From the NCBI RefSeq assembly GCF_000733775.1, contig NZ_JPOE01000005.1, forward strand, positions 1,488,001 to 1,552,000: a DNA stretch of 64,000 nt. The letters run 5' to 3'. Shown here one piece after another: positions 19,299 through 28,664 of the stretch. The notes under the pieces were generated by a model. That model was given only the letters and a program-made list of their open reading frames with translations, did no database searches and had not been told where the DNA came from. Position numbers and translations under genes: made by a program. This stretch comes from Thiomonas sp. FB-Cd. GTDB taxonomy: Bacteria > Pseudomonadota > Gammaproteobacteria > Burkholderiales > Burkholderiaceae_C. How positions within the stretch are numbered: position 1 is the stretch's first letter; the number at the start of each line of letters is the position of its first letter.

Positions 19299-19574
19299 CA
19301 GCTCGGCCATGTCGACGTAGCTGATGAATCGTCCGCCCGCCTCGAGGATTGTCTTCTGCAACGCCAGCGCCTTGTTGAACACGAACCGGCGAAGCGGCGC
19401 ATCTGGCGCTGCTGCTGGCCGCTTGGCCGAAGCTCGAACTTGAAGACCTGGAGTCGCTTTAGAGCTGGTTAAAGGTGCAGCACCTCGGCGACCACTTCAA
19501 GACCAATAGGGACGCCTGTGGCATCCGCGCTATCCCTCCTTGCCGTGAACGAGGGAGGTTTGCCGCGCAAATGA
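19299..19574. terminator. Convergent gap with a hairpin between anbu and cynS
   Basis: A 276-base non-coding gap. At 19534-19558 the sequence CCCTCCTTG / CGAGGGAGG can form a nine-pair stem (one G-U) with a 7-base loop, followed on the plus strand by only a short T run, so it is a plausible but weak terminator for the anbu operon. Short open frames in the rest of the gap do not resemble any family I recognise. Confidence 0.4.
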
Positions 19575-20018
19575 TCAGTACGACTTGTAGGGGAGAAATT
19601 TGCCGCTCATGGTGATGTGCACGCGGTCGCCCTTGGGGTCAGGCTCGCGAGTCAGGTTCATCGTGAAGTCGATTGCACTCATGATGCCGTCGCCAAATTC
19701 CTCATGGATGAGTTCCTTGAAGGTGGTGCCATACACGCTGACGAGCTCATAGAAGCGGTAGATAAGCGGGTCCGAGGGCAGGCTCGTCGGTAATGAGCCC
19801 TTGTACGGCACCACTTGCAGCCATTGCACGGCATCGGCTGGCAAGTCGAACAGATTGCCCAGAATGCCGGCTTGCTCGGCACTGAAGGTCATTTGACCGA
19901 GGCAGCCGGCGGTTACCCATTCCTTGCTCAGCCCTACGGCCTTTGCCACGTCGGACCAGCTCAGGCCCTTGGCGATTTTCGCGGCAATAATGGCTTCGGT
20001 CACGTCATTGCGGGTCAT
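19575..20018 (-). CDS. cynS: Cyanate hydratase (cyanase)
   Basis: Converts cyanate and bicarbonate to ammonia and CO2. The 147-residue protein has the N-terminal helical domain and the C-terminal catalytic domain with the triad R88, E91 and S114 (IYRFYELVSVYG, GDGIMSAIDF). It ends ITMSGKFLPYKSY like other cyanases. The ATG at 20018 has AGGAG 6 bases upstream; a 21-residue extension in frame lacks one. No cynT carbonic anhydrase or cynR is adjacent, so bicarbonate must come from elsewhere. It sits next to the urea/urease block, as part of a small-nitrogen-compound neighbourhood. Confidence 0.95.
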   Translation of the reverse strand: MTRNDVTEAIIAAKIAKGLSWSDVAKAVGLSKEWVTAGCLGQMTFSAEQAGILGNLFDLPADAVQWLQVVPYKGSLPTSLPSDPLIYRFYELVSVYGTTFKELIHEEFGDGIMSAIDFTMNLTREPDPKGDRVHITMSGKFLPYKSY

Positions 20019-20092
20019 AAGATCTCCTGCGTTGCATTGCGCCAGCACAGGGTTGTGCCGTTTGCGGACCCTACGGGCCATGCTGAACGTGC

Positions 20093-20108
20093 AGCAAGTT
20101 CCATGCCT
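20093..20108 (-). promoter_or_regulatory. Weak sigma-54-like promoter upstream of cynS
   Basis: On the minus strand AGGCATGGAACTTGCT has GG and GC at the correct -24/-12 distance and a good TTGCT, but only four of six bases of TGGCAC. It lies about 75 bases ahead of the cynS start. It is far weaker than the three sigma-54 sites elsewhere in the window, so this is tentative. Confidence 0.3.
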
Positions 20109-20147
20109 TGCGTGGGGCCGCTGGACCGGGCACGGGCGATGCTGGCG

Positions 20148-20537
20148 TTACCCATCGCCGGCACATTGCTGTGCATAAGCGGCCAGCGCTTCGATGACAT
20201 TGGGGCACTCGCCCGCCGCAGGAGCAACGCGCACGTGCATTTTGGGGTGGCGGGTTTGCACTTCCCGGACCGCCTGCGGAATGTCGCGTAGCAGGTGGCC
20301 GCCCGCACCCAGGAAGAGTGGGACGATATCCAGGCGGCGGCAGCCGCCAGCCCCCGCCGTGTCCAGCGCCGCGCGTAGCGTGGGTTGCATGAATTCAAGG
20401 TAGGCCAGCTCCACGCTCAGGTCTGGGCGCGCGCGGCGCAGGCTAGACAGCACAGCCTCAAAGGGACGCGCCCAATCCGGTTGGCGTGAGCCGTGGGCAA
20501 GAAGCAGGATGTGTGGCGGTATGGTGGTCTCGATCAT
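20148..20537 (-). CDS. CbiX/SirB-like sirohydrochlorin chelatase
   Basis: A 129-residue single-domain chelatase beginning with PHILLLAHGSRQPDW, the HGS motif with the metal-binding His of the short CbiX/SirB family, and containing DIVPLFLGAGGHLLRDIP with the second His. It may insert iron into sirohydrochlorin for siroheme, complementing the stand-alone CobA at 3055-3825, or cobalt for cobalamin. The siroheme role is inferred from the presence of sulfate assimilation in this window and the lack of the CysG bifunctional domain. Confidence 0.85.
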   Translation of the reverse strand: MIETTIPPHILLLAHGSRQPDWARPFEAVLSSLRRARPDLSVELAYLEFMQPTLRAALDTAGAGGCRRLDIVPLFLGAGGHLLRDIPQAVREVQTRHPKMHVRVAPAAGECPNVIEALAAYAQQCAGDG

Positions 20538-20809
20538 GCGAGGCGCCGGCGCATCGTTGCGCTCGGCGGTGGTTGGTCAGGCTGAAGGCCGAATGGAGCG
20601 AGTGCGAGCATCATCATGGTCGACGGCATCGGGCGCGTCAACCCTACGCCGCAAACTGAAGATGACGCCAGCGTCCCCAGCGCGCCGGATTTGCCACGGC
20701 ACACGGCGGGCAGCCACCCACCCCGGTTGCGCCCTACAGGTCATTGGTGCCTTGGCGTGAGCGTACTGCGTGTTCAGCATGGCCAGCAGATGGTCGCGCC
20801 CCGCGGTGA

Positions 20810-21487
20810 TCAGGCGGGGTGCAGAAGACCCTTGGTTTCGATGAATCGCACCACCGTGTCGAGTCCGTCCAGGGTTTTGAGGTTCGTCATGGCGTAAGGT
20901 CGCAGGCCTTTGGGCCCGGTGCGCATGCGCTCGGTGTCAGCGCGCATGACGTCGAGGCTGGCTCCCACGTAAGGGGCGAGGTCAGTCTTGTTGATCACGA
21001 ACAGGTCGCTCTTGGTGATGCCGGGGCCACCCTTGCGGGGGATCTTCTCACCGCCAGCCACATCGATGACGTAGATCGTCAAATCCGAAAGCTCGGGGCT
21101 GAAGGTGGCTGCGAGATTGTCGCCACCCGACTCGATGAACACGATGTCGGCGTCCGGGAACCGGTCCAGCATACGGTCCACCGCCTCGAGGTTGATGGAC
21201 GCATCTTCGCGAATTGCCGTGTGCGGGCAGCCGCCCGTTTCGACCCCCATGATGCGCTCCGGCTCCAGAGCCCCTGCCGCGGTGAGCAGCCGCTGGTCCT
21301 CCTTGGTGTAGATGTCGTTGGTCACGACCACGATGTCGTAGTTCCCGCGCATCGCTTTGCACAGCATTTCGAGCAGGGTTGTCTTGCCCGAGCCTACCGG
21401 GCCGCCGATGCCCACGCGCAGCGGTGGCAGCTGCTTGCTGCGGTTGGGGATGTCGTGCAAAGCGGATGGGGAGTTGATGGGGTTCAT
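20810..21487 (-). CDS. ureG: Urease accessory GTPase UreG
   Basis: GTP-dependent nickel-delivery chaperone for urease activation. The 225-residue protein has the P-loop [13 protein letters not shown], the nickel-binding CPH in [31 protein letters not shown] and the NKTDL base-recognition motif. The ATG at 21487 overlaps the ureF stop, giving tight coupling. It is the last gene of the minus-strand ureABCEFG operon. Confidence 0.96.
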   Translation of the reverse strand: MNPINSPSALHDIPNRSKQLPPLRVGIGGPVGSGKTTLLEMLCKAMRGNYDIVVVTNDIYTKEDQRLLTAAGALEPERIMGVETGGCPHTAIREDASINLEAVDRMLDRFPDADIVFIESGGDNLAATFSPELSDLTIYVIDVAGGEKIPRKGGPGITKSDLFVINKTDLAPYVGASLDVMRADTERMRTGPKGLRPYAMTNLKTLDGLDTVVRFIETKGLLHPA

Positions 21488-22221
21488 GATCGGAACAGCC
21501 GTGAGTACTGGGTTTCGTGACGGGAGCTGAGGATGGCGAGCATGCAGGCGAAGCTCTGCCAGTCCTCCATGCGATTCTGCAGGCCTCGCGCCTGAGCGAC
21601 GGCGGCGGGAATGTCGGGGACGAGCGCTGCAAGCAGCCGTTGGCTGCTGCTCTGGCCGAGGGGGACGACACGCATCGCGGCTTGCACCTGGTTCTCCAGC
21701 CAGGAGAAGGCCAGCGCATGCGCGCTGTGTTCGGCGTCCAGCCCCAGCGCCAAGGCGCCGAGGGCGAACGCCAAGGGCCAGGCCGGGGCAGGCAACAGTT
21801 GCGCGGCAAGTGCCAGTCCCGGGTGCGCGGGTTGCAGGTTGCGCAGCCACTCCAGCATTGAACGACCCATCTGCAGGGTCTGCTGGCGCAGCTCGGACGT
21901 TTCGCGCGTGCTGAGCACCCAAGTCTGGATCGCTTGCAACGCGGCAGCATCGGCGGCCTGCCACGCGGCGTGCGCGGCGCAGGCCGCCGGCAGCTCGCTT
22001 CGGGCCAGGGTGAGCTGCAACTGTCCGCGCAGCCAGGTAAGGGTTTGCGCCTCGTCGGCAACCAGCCCAGCGTCTACCGCCGCTTCCACACCTTCGGAAT
22101 AGCTGAATCCGCCCACCGGTAAGGCGGGCGACGCCAGCCACATCATGTGCAGCAGCGCGAACTCCCTTGACGAGGTCTGCCAGGCTGAGGCCACCGTCGT
22201 GGCCTCAGCGTTCAGGGCCAT
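21484..22221 (-). CDS. ureF: Urease accessory protein UreF
   Basis: Part of the UreDFG assembly complex that gates nickel transfer into urease. 245 residues from the ATG at 22221, rich in alanine and leucine helices, with the family segment [27 protein letters not shown]. An in-frame ATG at 22296 would add 25 residues lying entirely inside the end of ureE; the 22221 start overlaps the ureE stop by only 17 bases and is preferred. The 3' end overlaps ureG by four bases. Confidence 0.93.
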   Translation of the reverse strand: MALNAEATTVASAWQTSSREFALLHMMWLASPALPVGGFSYSEGVEAAVDAGLVADEAQTLTWLRGQLQLTLARSELPAACAAHAAWQAADAAALQAIQTWVLSTRETSELRQQTLQMGRSMLEWLRNLQPAHPGLALAAQLLPAPAWPLAFALGALALGLDAEHSAHALAFSWLENQVQAAMRVVPLGQSSSQRLLAALVPDIPAAVAQARGLQNRMEDWQSFACMLAILSSRHETQYSRLFRS

Positions 22222-22741
22222 GTTCGTGGCCGTGACCGGCGTGGGTGTGAGGCTTGCCGTGCCCATGGCCATGCGGATGGCCTTGGACGTCGCCATAGGC
22301 GCCCGCTTCAGGCTCGAACGCTGCTTGGGCCTCGATGACGATCAGGTGCATGCGCCGCAGCATGTCGGCCAGCACGGGGTCGGGCTCGAACTGCAGCCTA
22401 TCGGCTTGAACCTCGAGTTGCACATGGCGATTGCCCAGGTGATACGCGGCACGCAGCAAATCCGTCGGCGTGCCGTGCTCGGCGCAGGCGCTCACCTGCA
22501 GCACAGTCTGCGGTGCGGCCTCCACGCGGATCAGCGAGCCATCCTCCGCCACCAGCACGTCGCCGCCGCGCAGCACGCTGCCTCGCGGCAGAAACACGGC
22601 AATGTGGCGCCCCGCGCTGTCGTGCGCGTCGAAGCGGCTTTTGCTGCGCGTGTCCCAGTCCAGGGCAAGGCTGCTGGCACGTCTCGTCAGCGCGGTGGCC
22701 AGACCGCGCCCTTGTCGGATGAATTTATTGACGGTCAGCAT
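22205..22741 (-). CDS. ureE: Urease accessory metallochaperone UreE
   Basis: Nickel-binding chaperone of 178 residues. The N-terminal peptide-binding domain is followed by the metal-binding domain (YHLGNRHVQLEVQ) and a histidine-rich tail ([20 protein letters not shown]), the nickel store typical of the Klebsiella-type UreE. It follows ureC after 129 bases and overlaps ureF. Confidence 0.94.
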   Translation of the reverse strand: MLTVNKFIRQGRGLATALTRRASSLALDWDTRSKSRFDAHDSAGRHIAVFLPRGSVLRGGDVLVAEDGSLIRVEAAPQTVLQVSACAEHGTPTDLLRAAYHLGNRHVQLEVQADRLQFEPDPVLADMLRRMHLIVIEAQAAFEPEAGAYGDVQGHPHGHGHGKPHTHAGHGHEHGPER

Positions 22742-22870
22742 CCAGGCATCCTTGTTCTTGCGCGCAGGGCGCCGCGCGTGCCCACCGGCCCTCGAAATGC
22801 CTCGGTGACCCGATCCTGAAGCGAAACCGCGGAATCATGTTGGTGTCCTTCGGGTCGGGGTGCGCCGGAT

Positions 22871-24610
22871 TCAGAACAGGAAATAGCGTTGCGCCATCGG
22901 CAGAACGCTGGCTGGCTCGCAGGTCAAGAGCTGACCGTCGGCGCGCACCTCGTAGGTCTGGGCATCGACTTGCATGCGCGGCGTGTACGCGTTGTGCACG
23001 AGATCGGCCTTCTTCACGCTGCGGCAGTTGCGCACGGCCGCGAGCGTCTTGCGCAGGCCCAAACGCGCGCCGATGCCCAGGCCCAGCGCCTGCTGCGAGA
23101 CGAAGGTCAGCGACGTGGCGAGCCGCGCGCCGCCAAAGGCGCCGAACATAGGCCGGGTGTGCACCGGCTGCGGCGTGGGAATGGAGGCGTTGGCGTCGCC
23201 CATCAGCGCGGCGGCGATGAAGCCGCCCTTGACCACGACGCTCGGCTTGATGCCGAAAAAAGCCGGGCGCCACAGCACCAGATCAGCCCATCTGCCTACC
23301 TCCACAGAACCCACTTCATGCGCCATGCCGTGTGCCAGCGCGGGGTTGATGGTGTATTTGGCGACATAGCGCTTGGCGCGGAAATTGTCATTGCGGGTTT
23401 CGCCCTGCGCCGCGCCGGCCTGGGGCGGTGCCAGCCAGCCGCGCTGCATCTTCATCTTGTGCGCGGTCTGCCAGGTACGCAGGATGACTTCGCCCACGCG
23501 CCCCATGGCCTGACTGTCGCTGGACATGATGCTGATGGCACCGAGGTCGTGCAGCACGTCCTCGGCGGCGATGGTTTCGCGGCGGATGCGGCTTTCGGCG
23601 AAGGCCAGATCTTCGGCGATGTTGGGATCGAGGTGGTGGCACACCATGAGCATGTCGAGATGCTCGTCGATGGTGTTGACAGTGAACGGCCGGGTGGGGT
23701 TGGTGGACGAGGGGAGGACATTGGCTTCGCCGAGCACCTTCAGAATGTCCGGTGCGTGCCCGCCGCCGGCACCTTCGGTGTGGAAAGTGTGAATGGTGCG
23801 ACCCTTGAACGCGGCGATAGTGTCCTCGACGAAACCCGACTCGTTGAGCGTGTCCGTGTGGATGGCGACCTGGGTGTCGCTCGCCTCGGCCACCGACAGA
23901 CAGCAGTCGATCGCCGCGGGCGTGGTGCCCCAGTCCTCATGCAGCTTCAGCCCGATGGCACCGGCATCGATCTGTTCGCGCAGCGCGTCCGGGCGACTGG
24001 CGTTACCTTTGCCAAAGAAACCCAGGTTCATGGGGAAGGCCTCGGCCGCCTGCAGCATGCGCGCGAGGTTTTCCGGCCCCGGCGTGCACGTCGTGGCATT
24101 GGTCCCGGTGGCCGGTCCTGTGCCGCCTCCGAGCATGGTGGTGACGCCGCTCATCAGCGCTTCCTCGATCTGTTGCGGGCAGATGAAGTGGATGTGACTG
24201 TCGATGCCGCCGGCGGTGAGGATCATCCCTTCGCCAGCGAGGATTTCCGTGCCCGGACCAATGACGATGTCCACGCCCGGCTGCACGTCGGGATTGCCGG
24301 CCTTGCCGATGGCGGCAATGCGCTGCCCGCGGATGCCCACGTCCGCCTTGACGATGCCCCAGTGGTCGAGGATGAGCGCGTTGGTGATGACCATGTCCAT
24401 TGCGCCCTCGGCGCGTGTGGCTTGGCCTTGGCCCATGCCGTCGCGGATGGTCTTGCCGCCACCGAACTTCACCTCTTCGCCGTAGCCGCCGGCGCGCAGG
24501 GTGTAGTCGTCCTCGACTTCGATCAGAAGTTCGGTGTCGGCCAGTCGCACACGATCGCCGATGGTGGGGCCGAACATGTCCGCATAGGCGCGGCGGGAGA
24601 GGGTGGGCAT
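22871..24610 (-). CDS. ureC: Urease alpha (catalytic) subunit
   Basis: Nickel metalloenzyme hydrolysing urea to ammonia and carbamate. The 579-residue protein has all nickel-site landmarks: [12 protein letters not shown] (two His), the carbamylated lysine in [32 protein letters not shown] and the Asp ligand in [10 protein letters not shown]; the mobile-flap region [20 protein letters not shown] is also intact. The protein is slightly longer than the usual about 570 residues. It is the middle gene of ureABCEFG on the minus strand. Confidence 0.97.
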   Translation of the reverse strand: MPTLSRRAYADMFGPTIGDRVRLADTELLIEVEDDYTLRAGGYGEEVKFGGGKTIRDGMGQGQATRAEGAMDMVITNALILDHWGIVKADVGIRGQRIAAIGKAGNPDVQPGVDIVIGPGTEILAGEGMILTAGGIDSHIHFICPQQIEEALMSGVTTMLGGGTGPATGTNATTCTPGPENLARMLQAAEAFPMNLGFFGKGNASRPDALREQIDAGAIGLKLHEDWGTTPAAIDCCLSVAEASDTQVAIHTDTLNESGFVEDTIAAFKGRTIHTFHTEGAGGGHAPDILKVLGEANVLPSSTNPTRPFTVNTIDEHLDMLMVCHHLDPNIAEDLAFAESRIRRETIAAEDVLHDLGAISIMSSDSQAMGRVGEVILRTWQTAHKMKMQRGWLAPPQAGAAQGETRNDNFRAKRYVAKYTINPALAHGMAHEVGSVEVGRWADLVLWRPAFFGIKPSVVVKGGFIAAALMGDANASIPTPQPVHTRPMFGAFGGARLATSLTFVSQQALGLGIGARLGLRKTLAAVRNCRSVKKADLVHNAYTPRMQVDAQTYEVRADGQLLTCEPASVLPMAQRYFLF

Positions 24611-24655
24611 GGGTGTCGGTCCTCGAAGGGTTGCGCGGGGTGATGAGCGCCAGAG

Positions 24656-24967
24656 TCAGAGTTTGCCCATCACGGCTTGCCGGAATCCCACCACGGCGCG
24701 CGCGCCGGCATAGGCCACCAGGGCTACCGTGCGCTGCTGCCCCGGCTCGAAGCGCACCGCAGTTCCGGAGGGAATGTTCAGCCGCATGCCCCGAGCCGCT
24801 GCCCGGTCGAAGCGCAGCGCAGGATTGGTTTCCGCGAAGTGGTAGTGCGAGCCAACCTGAATCGGGCGGTCGCCCGCGTTTTCGACAACCATCGTGAGGG
24901 TGGTGCGACCCGGATTGAGCTCCAGGTCACCATCGGCGCAGAGGATTTCTCCAGGAATCATGTGCAT
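24656..24967 (-). CDS. ureB: Urease beta subunit
   Basis: Structural subunit of 103 residues beginning [19 protein letters not shown] and containing [19 protein letters not shown], the standard urease beta signatures. It is separate from the gamma subunit, as in most proteobacteria. Spacing is 16 bases to ureA and 45 to ureC. Confidence 0.96.
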   Translation of the reverse strand: MHMIPGEILCADGDLELNPGRTTLTMVVENAGDRPIQVGSHYHFAETNPALRFDRAAARGMRLNIPSGTAVRFEPGQQRTVALVAYAGARAVVGFRQAVMGKL

Positions 24968-24983
24968 GCTCCGGGATGGGGCG

Positions 24984-25286
24984 TCATAGGACAGGCTGGT
25001 GCACGGTCACCAATTTGGTGCCGTCCGGAAAGGTGGCTTCCACCTGGATGTCGGCAATGAGCTCCGCCACTCCGTCCATCACGTCGTCCCGGGTGAGCAG
25101 GGTGCGGCCAAAGCTCATCAGTTCGGCGACCGTGCGGCCGTCGCGGGCACCCTCCAGGATGGCTGCGCTGATGTAGGCCGTGGCCTCCGGCACGTTGAGC
25201 TTGACTCCGCGCGCCTTGCGGCGCTCGGCAAGCAGCGCAGCGGTGAAGATCAACAGCTTGTCTTTTTCACGGGGGGTAAGGTCCAT
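24984..25286 (-). CDS. ureA: Urease gamma subunit
   Basis: Structural subunit of exactly 100 residues: [23 protein letters not shown] at the N-terminus and [13 protein letters not shown] at the C-terminus match the family. The ATG at 25286 gives the canonical length; the 72 extra upstream codons that stay open are not like UreA. It is the first gene of the minus-strand urease operon, divergent from urtA. ureD, normally immediately upstream, is displaced to 31382-32296. Confidence 0.96.
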   Translation of the reverse strand: MDLTPREKDKLLIFTAALLAERRKARGVKLNVPEATAYISAAILEGARDGRTVAELMSFGRTLLTRDDVMDGVAELIADIQVEATFPDGTKLVTVHQPVL

Positions 25287-25656
25287 GGCTCGAAAGGTTC
25301 TGGGCAATGTTCGCAAGCTTAGCCCTTGCGCGCCGCAGTGCCCGGGCAACGCTTGCGCCGTGGACCCGCAAGAACCATACCTGTGCGTGGCAGCCCGCGC
25401 GTGGTGCGTTGCAAGGCGACCGGGTGAATGGCGCGTCATGGTTGTGCGTGCGGGCTTGCGTGCGCGCAGGCGCTTTTGGAGGGCACACCAGCATGGCATC
25501 AAGGCCAGGCGCGCATTGGCTGAACAAGGCGCGAGCCTTGGTGCCAGCGATCGGGCTTTCGTTGCGGCTGAGCCGCGTTGAAGGGGCGTGCGAGACGTGG
25601 CACAGGACTTGCTGATGATGACGTGGCAATTCGCACAACCTTGGAGGGATACCTAG
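25287..25656. promoter_or_regulatory. Divergent ureA/urtA region with a sigma-54 promoter for urtA
   Basis: A 370-base gap without a gene. On the plus strand TGGCACAGGACTTGCT (25598-25613) matches the sigma-54 consensus TGGCAC-N5-TTGC with GG and GC at -24/-12. Transcription would start near 25624, about 33 bases before the urtA ATG. This implies an enhancer-binding activator, NtrC being the obvious candidate for a urea transporter. I see no equally good promoter pointing toward ureA. Confidence 0.72.
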
Positions 25657-26898
25657 ATGGATCGTCGAACCGCATTAAAAACAGTGGGCGCCACAGTCGC
25701 CGCCGCTGCCGCGAGCAGCCTGCCTTTCCCGGCCATCGCGGCGAAGAAATCGCCCATCAAGGTCGGCATCCTGCACTCGCTCTCGGGCACGATGGCCATC
25801 TCCGAGACAGCGCTCAAGGATGTGGACCTGATGACCATCGCTGAGATTAACGCCGCCGGCGGCGTGGACGGCCACATGATCGAGCCCGTGGTCGTCGACC
25901 CGGCGTCGAACTGGCCGCTGTTTGCCGAGAAGGCGCGGCAGCTGATTTCGCAGGACAAGGTGGCAGCGATCTTTGGCTGCTGGACTTCCGTGTCGCGAAA
26001 GTCGGTGCTGCCGGTTCTCGATGAGCTCAACGGCTTGCTTTTCTACCCGGTGCAGTTCGAAGGCCAGGAGGAGAACAAGCACGTGGTGTACACCGGCGCC
26101 GCGCCCAACCAGCAGGCCATCCCGGCGACCGAATACCTGATGAGCAAGGACGGCGGCGGCGCCAAGCGATTCTTCCTGCTCGGCACCGACTACGTCTATC
26201 CACGCACCACAAACGCCATTCTGCGGGGCTTTCTGCACTCCAAGGGTGTCAAGGATGCGGACATCGCCGAGGTCTACACGCCCTTCGGCTTCGCGAATTA
26301 CCAGACGATCGTCGCCGACATCAAGAAGTTTGCCTCGGCGGGCCCGACTTGCGTCATCTCGACCATCAATGGCGACTCCAACGTGCCCTTCTACAAGGAG
26401 CTTGGCAACCAGGGCATCAAGGCGACGGACATCCCGGTGGTCGCGTTCTCGGTTGCCGAGCAGGAAATCGCTGGCATGGACGCCAAACCCCTGGTCGGTC
26501 AACTCACCGCGTGGAATTACTTCGAGTCGCTGAAGAATCCTGGCAACGCGAAGTTCGTCAAGTCGTGGGACCACTGGGTCAAAACGAAGGGACTGAAGGA
26601 TTATCCCGTCACTGACGACCCGATGGAGGCCTCCTACATTGGCATTCATATGTGGAAGCAGGCGGTGGAGAAGGCCAAGTCCACAAAGGTTGATGAAGTG
26701 CGCAAGGCGCTGGTCGGTCAAAAGTTCGCCGCACCGGACGGTTACACGGTGGAGTTGCTGCCCAACCAGTATCTGAGCAAGCCGGTCTTCATCGGCCAGC
26801 TCCGCGCTGACGGGCAGTTCGACGTGGTGTGGAAGTCCAAGGGTCTGGTTCCCGGCGAGTCCTGGAGCCCCTACATTCCCAAGCCGAAAAACGCCTGA
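25657..26898 (+). CDS. urtA: Urea ABC transporter substrate-binding protein
   Basis: Periplasmic urea receptor of 413 residues. The N-terminus (MDRRTALKTVGATVAAAAAS...) is a signal peptide with a near-Tat pattern. The mature part has the Leu/Ile/Val-type fold and UrtA motifs IKVGILHSLSGTMAISE, VAAIFGCWTSVSRKSVLP and GLLFYPVQFEGQEE. It is first in urtABCDE, preceded by GGAGG at 25643-25647 and a sigma-54 promoter. The adjacent urease operon on the other strand supports urea as substrate. Confidence 0.94.
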   Translation: MDRRTALKTVGATVAAAAASSLPFPAIAAKKSPIKVGILHSLSGTMAISETALKDVDLMTIAEINAAGGVDGHMIEPVVVDPASNWPLFAEKARQLISQDKVAAIFGCWTSVSRKSVLPVLDELNGLLFYPVQFEGQEENKHVVYTGAAPNQQAIPATEYLMSKDGGGAKRFFLLGTDYVYPRTTNAILRGFLHSKGVKDADIAEVYTPFGFANYQTIVADIKKFASAGPTCVISTINGDSNVPFYKELGNQGIKATDIPVVAFSVAEQEIAGMDAKPLVGQLTAWNYFESLKNPGNAKFVKSWDHWVKTKGLKDYPVTDDPMEASYIGIHMWKQAVEKAKSTKVDEVRKALVGQKFAAPDGYTVELLPNQYLSKPVFIGQLRADGQFDVVWKSKGLVPGESWSPYIPKPKNA

Positions 26899-26910
26899 GT
26901 CCATACCCAA

Positions 26911-26940
26911 GCGGGCCGCGTCGTTCCCGCGACGGCCCGC
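26911..26940 (+). terminator. Intercistronic hairpin between urtA and urtB
   Basis: GCGGGCC (26911-26917) and GGCCCGC (26934-26940) form a strong GC stem just after the urtA stop. Only a short pyrimidine tract follows. Such hairpins often stabilise or partly terminate the transcript so that the binding protein is made in excess over the membrane components. Confidence 0.5.
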
Positions 26941-26966
26941 GCTCCCACCTTTTCACACTCGACATC

Positions 26967-28604
26967 ATGCGATGCTCAGACCTGACCACGTGGCGGCCGC
27001 TCAGCGGCCTGCGCATTGCCTTTGGCGTGGTGCTGGTCGCGTTGCTGGCGGCGCTCCCGGTGGCGCGGGCGCTCACCCCGCAGGAGGCTCTGGCGCTGTC
27101 GAGTGGCGACACCGACGCGCGCATCGCGGCATTGCACAAGGCGGCTGCGCAGCCCGATGCGCAGCTTGCCGCATTTCTCGCCGATCTCCTGAACAATCGC
27201 GTGCAGGTCGACGGCACCATGGTGCAGGTGCAAAGGGGCGAGGCATGGGTGAACCTGGCGACCGGGAAAGTGGTGACGCCGAGCGACAACGCGCAGGGAG
27301 TGATCAACAACAACTATGTGCGCAAGGAGTTGCAGTCGGCGCGTGCTGCGCTCGACTTGTTCGCACCCGAACGCGAGCAGCGGATCAAGGCGGTGCGGCA
27401 GTTGCAGGACGACCCCACATCGGTCGACCGTACTCTGGTCGAAGAGGCGCTGAAGACGGAGAAGGACCCCGAGATCCTGGAGCGCCTGCAGTTGCTGCGA
27501 GCGGCCATTATCTTGACCAGCAAGAATGCGGGCGAGCGCCTTGCCGCCGCTGAAGATCTGGCTGCGAGCAACTATCCGGCGGTGCGCACGTTGTTGCTCG
27601 CGCGTCTGGGCACGAGCGACGGGCAATTCGTCGAGCCGGACCCGAAGGTGCGTGCGCAAATCCAAAAGAGTCTCGACTTGATTAACGAGCGCCTGGCCTG
27701 GGGGGGGCGCTTGGGCACGCTGTTCTCAGGCATCAGCCTGGGCAGCATCCTGCTGCTGGCGGCGCTCGGCTTGGCCGTGACCTACGGCCTCATGGGTGTG
27801 ATCAATATGGCGCAGGGCGAATTCATCATGCTGGGTGCCTATGCCACATATGTCATGCAAGGGCTGTTCGAGCGCTATGCGCCAGGGGCGCTTCACTATT
27901 CGCTGATCGCCGCAGTGCCGTTCTCGTTCATCGTTGCCGGCGCAATGGGCATGCTGGTCGAGCGCACGATCATTCGTCGCCTTTACGGCCGTCCGCTTGA
28001 AACATTGCTCGCGACGTGGGGTATCAGCCTGGTGCTGATCCAGGCTGTGCGCAGCCTGTTCGGCCCCCAGAATGTGCAGGTCGACAACCCGCCGTGGATG
28101 TCAGGCGGGCTGCACGTGGTGGCCAACCTGATGTTGCCCTACAACCGCATGGTGATCATCGCTTTCACCGTGCTGGTGTTGCTGGCCATGTGGTTGCTGA
28201 TCGCGCGGACCCGGCTGGGCCTGTTCGTGCGTGCCGTCACGCAAAACCGTGCAATGGCGTCCTGCGTGGGCGTGCGAACGGCGCGGGTCGACATGCTGGC
28301 GTTCGGGTTGGGCACCGGCATCGCCGGACTCGCCGGTTGTGCGCTGACCCAGATCGGGAACGTCGGCCCCGAGATGGGGACGAACTACATCGTGGACTGT
28401 TTCATGGTTGTCGTGCTGGGCGGCGTGGGGCAACTCACCGGGACCGTGGCAGCGGCCGTCGGGTTGGGCGTCGTCAATACCCTGCTCGAAGGCGTGGCCG
28501 GTGCGGTGCTGGCGAAGATCGCGGTTCTCATCGCCATCATTCTCTTCATCCAGAAGCGCCCGCAGGGCATGTTTGCCCTCAAGGGCCGCAGCGTGGAAAG
28601 CTGA
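26967..28604 (+). CDS. urtB: Urea ABC transporter permease UrtB
   Basis: Inner-membrane permease of 545 residues. A signal/anchor (about 14-36) is followed by a long hydrophilic N-terminal region (about 37-240) characteristic of UrtB and absent from ordinary LivH, then the LivH-type permease (from GTLFSGISLGSILLLAALGL) with several membrane spans and the EAA-like loop near GVRTARVDMLAFGLGTGIAGLAG. The ATG at 26967 starts a good signal-like sequence (RIAFGVVLVALLAALPVARA); the frame is open further up but without a signal. Confidence 0.93.
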   Translation: MRCSDLTTWRPLSGLRIAFGVVLVALLAALPVARALTPQEALALSSGDTDARIAALHKAAAQPDAQLAAFLADLLNNRVQVDGTMVQVQRGEAWVNLATGKVVTPSDNAQGVINNNYVRKELQSARAALDLFAPEREQRIKAVRQLQDDPTSVDRTLVEEALKTEKDPEILERLQLLRAAIILTSKNAGERLAAAEDLAASNYPAVRTLLLARLGTSDGQFVEPDPKVRAQIQKSLDLINERLAWGGRLGTLFSGISLGSILLLAALGLAVTYGLMGVINMAQGEFIMLGAYATYVMQGLFERYAPGALHYSLIAAVPFSFIVAGAMGMLVERTIIRRLYGRPLETLLATWGISLVLIQAVRSLFGPQNVQVDNPPWMSGGLHVVANLMLPYNRMVIIAFTVLVLLAMWLLIARTRLGLFVRAVTQNRAMASCVGVRTARVDMLAFGLGTGIAGLAGCALTQIGNVGPEMGTNYIVDCFMVVVLGGVGQLTGTVAAAVGLGVVNTLLEGVAGAVLAKIAVLIAIILFIQKRPQGMFALKGRSVES

Positions 28605-28664
28605 TATGCGAGGAAAAGCTCCAGTCGCCGCGCTTGTGCGCGGATCCAGCGAAAGGTCGACACG

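Noticed and set aside
19299..19533. Short segments resembling the ends of unknown proteins on both strands
   Set aside because: Too short and without flanking coding context to call a gene remnant.
20538..20809. Possible small gene between the chelatase and ureG
   Set aside because: Only short frames (up to about 83 codons) without ribosome sites or conserved motifs.
22889..24643. A long open frame antisense to ureC (about 584 codons)
   Set aside because: It mirrors ureC, has no ribosome site and no recognisable domain.
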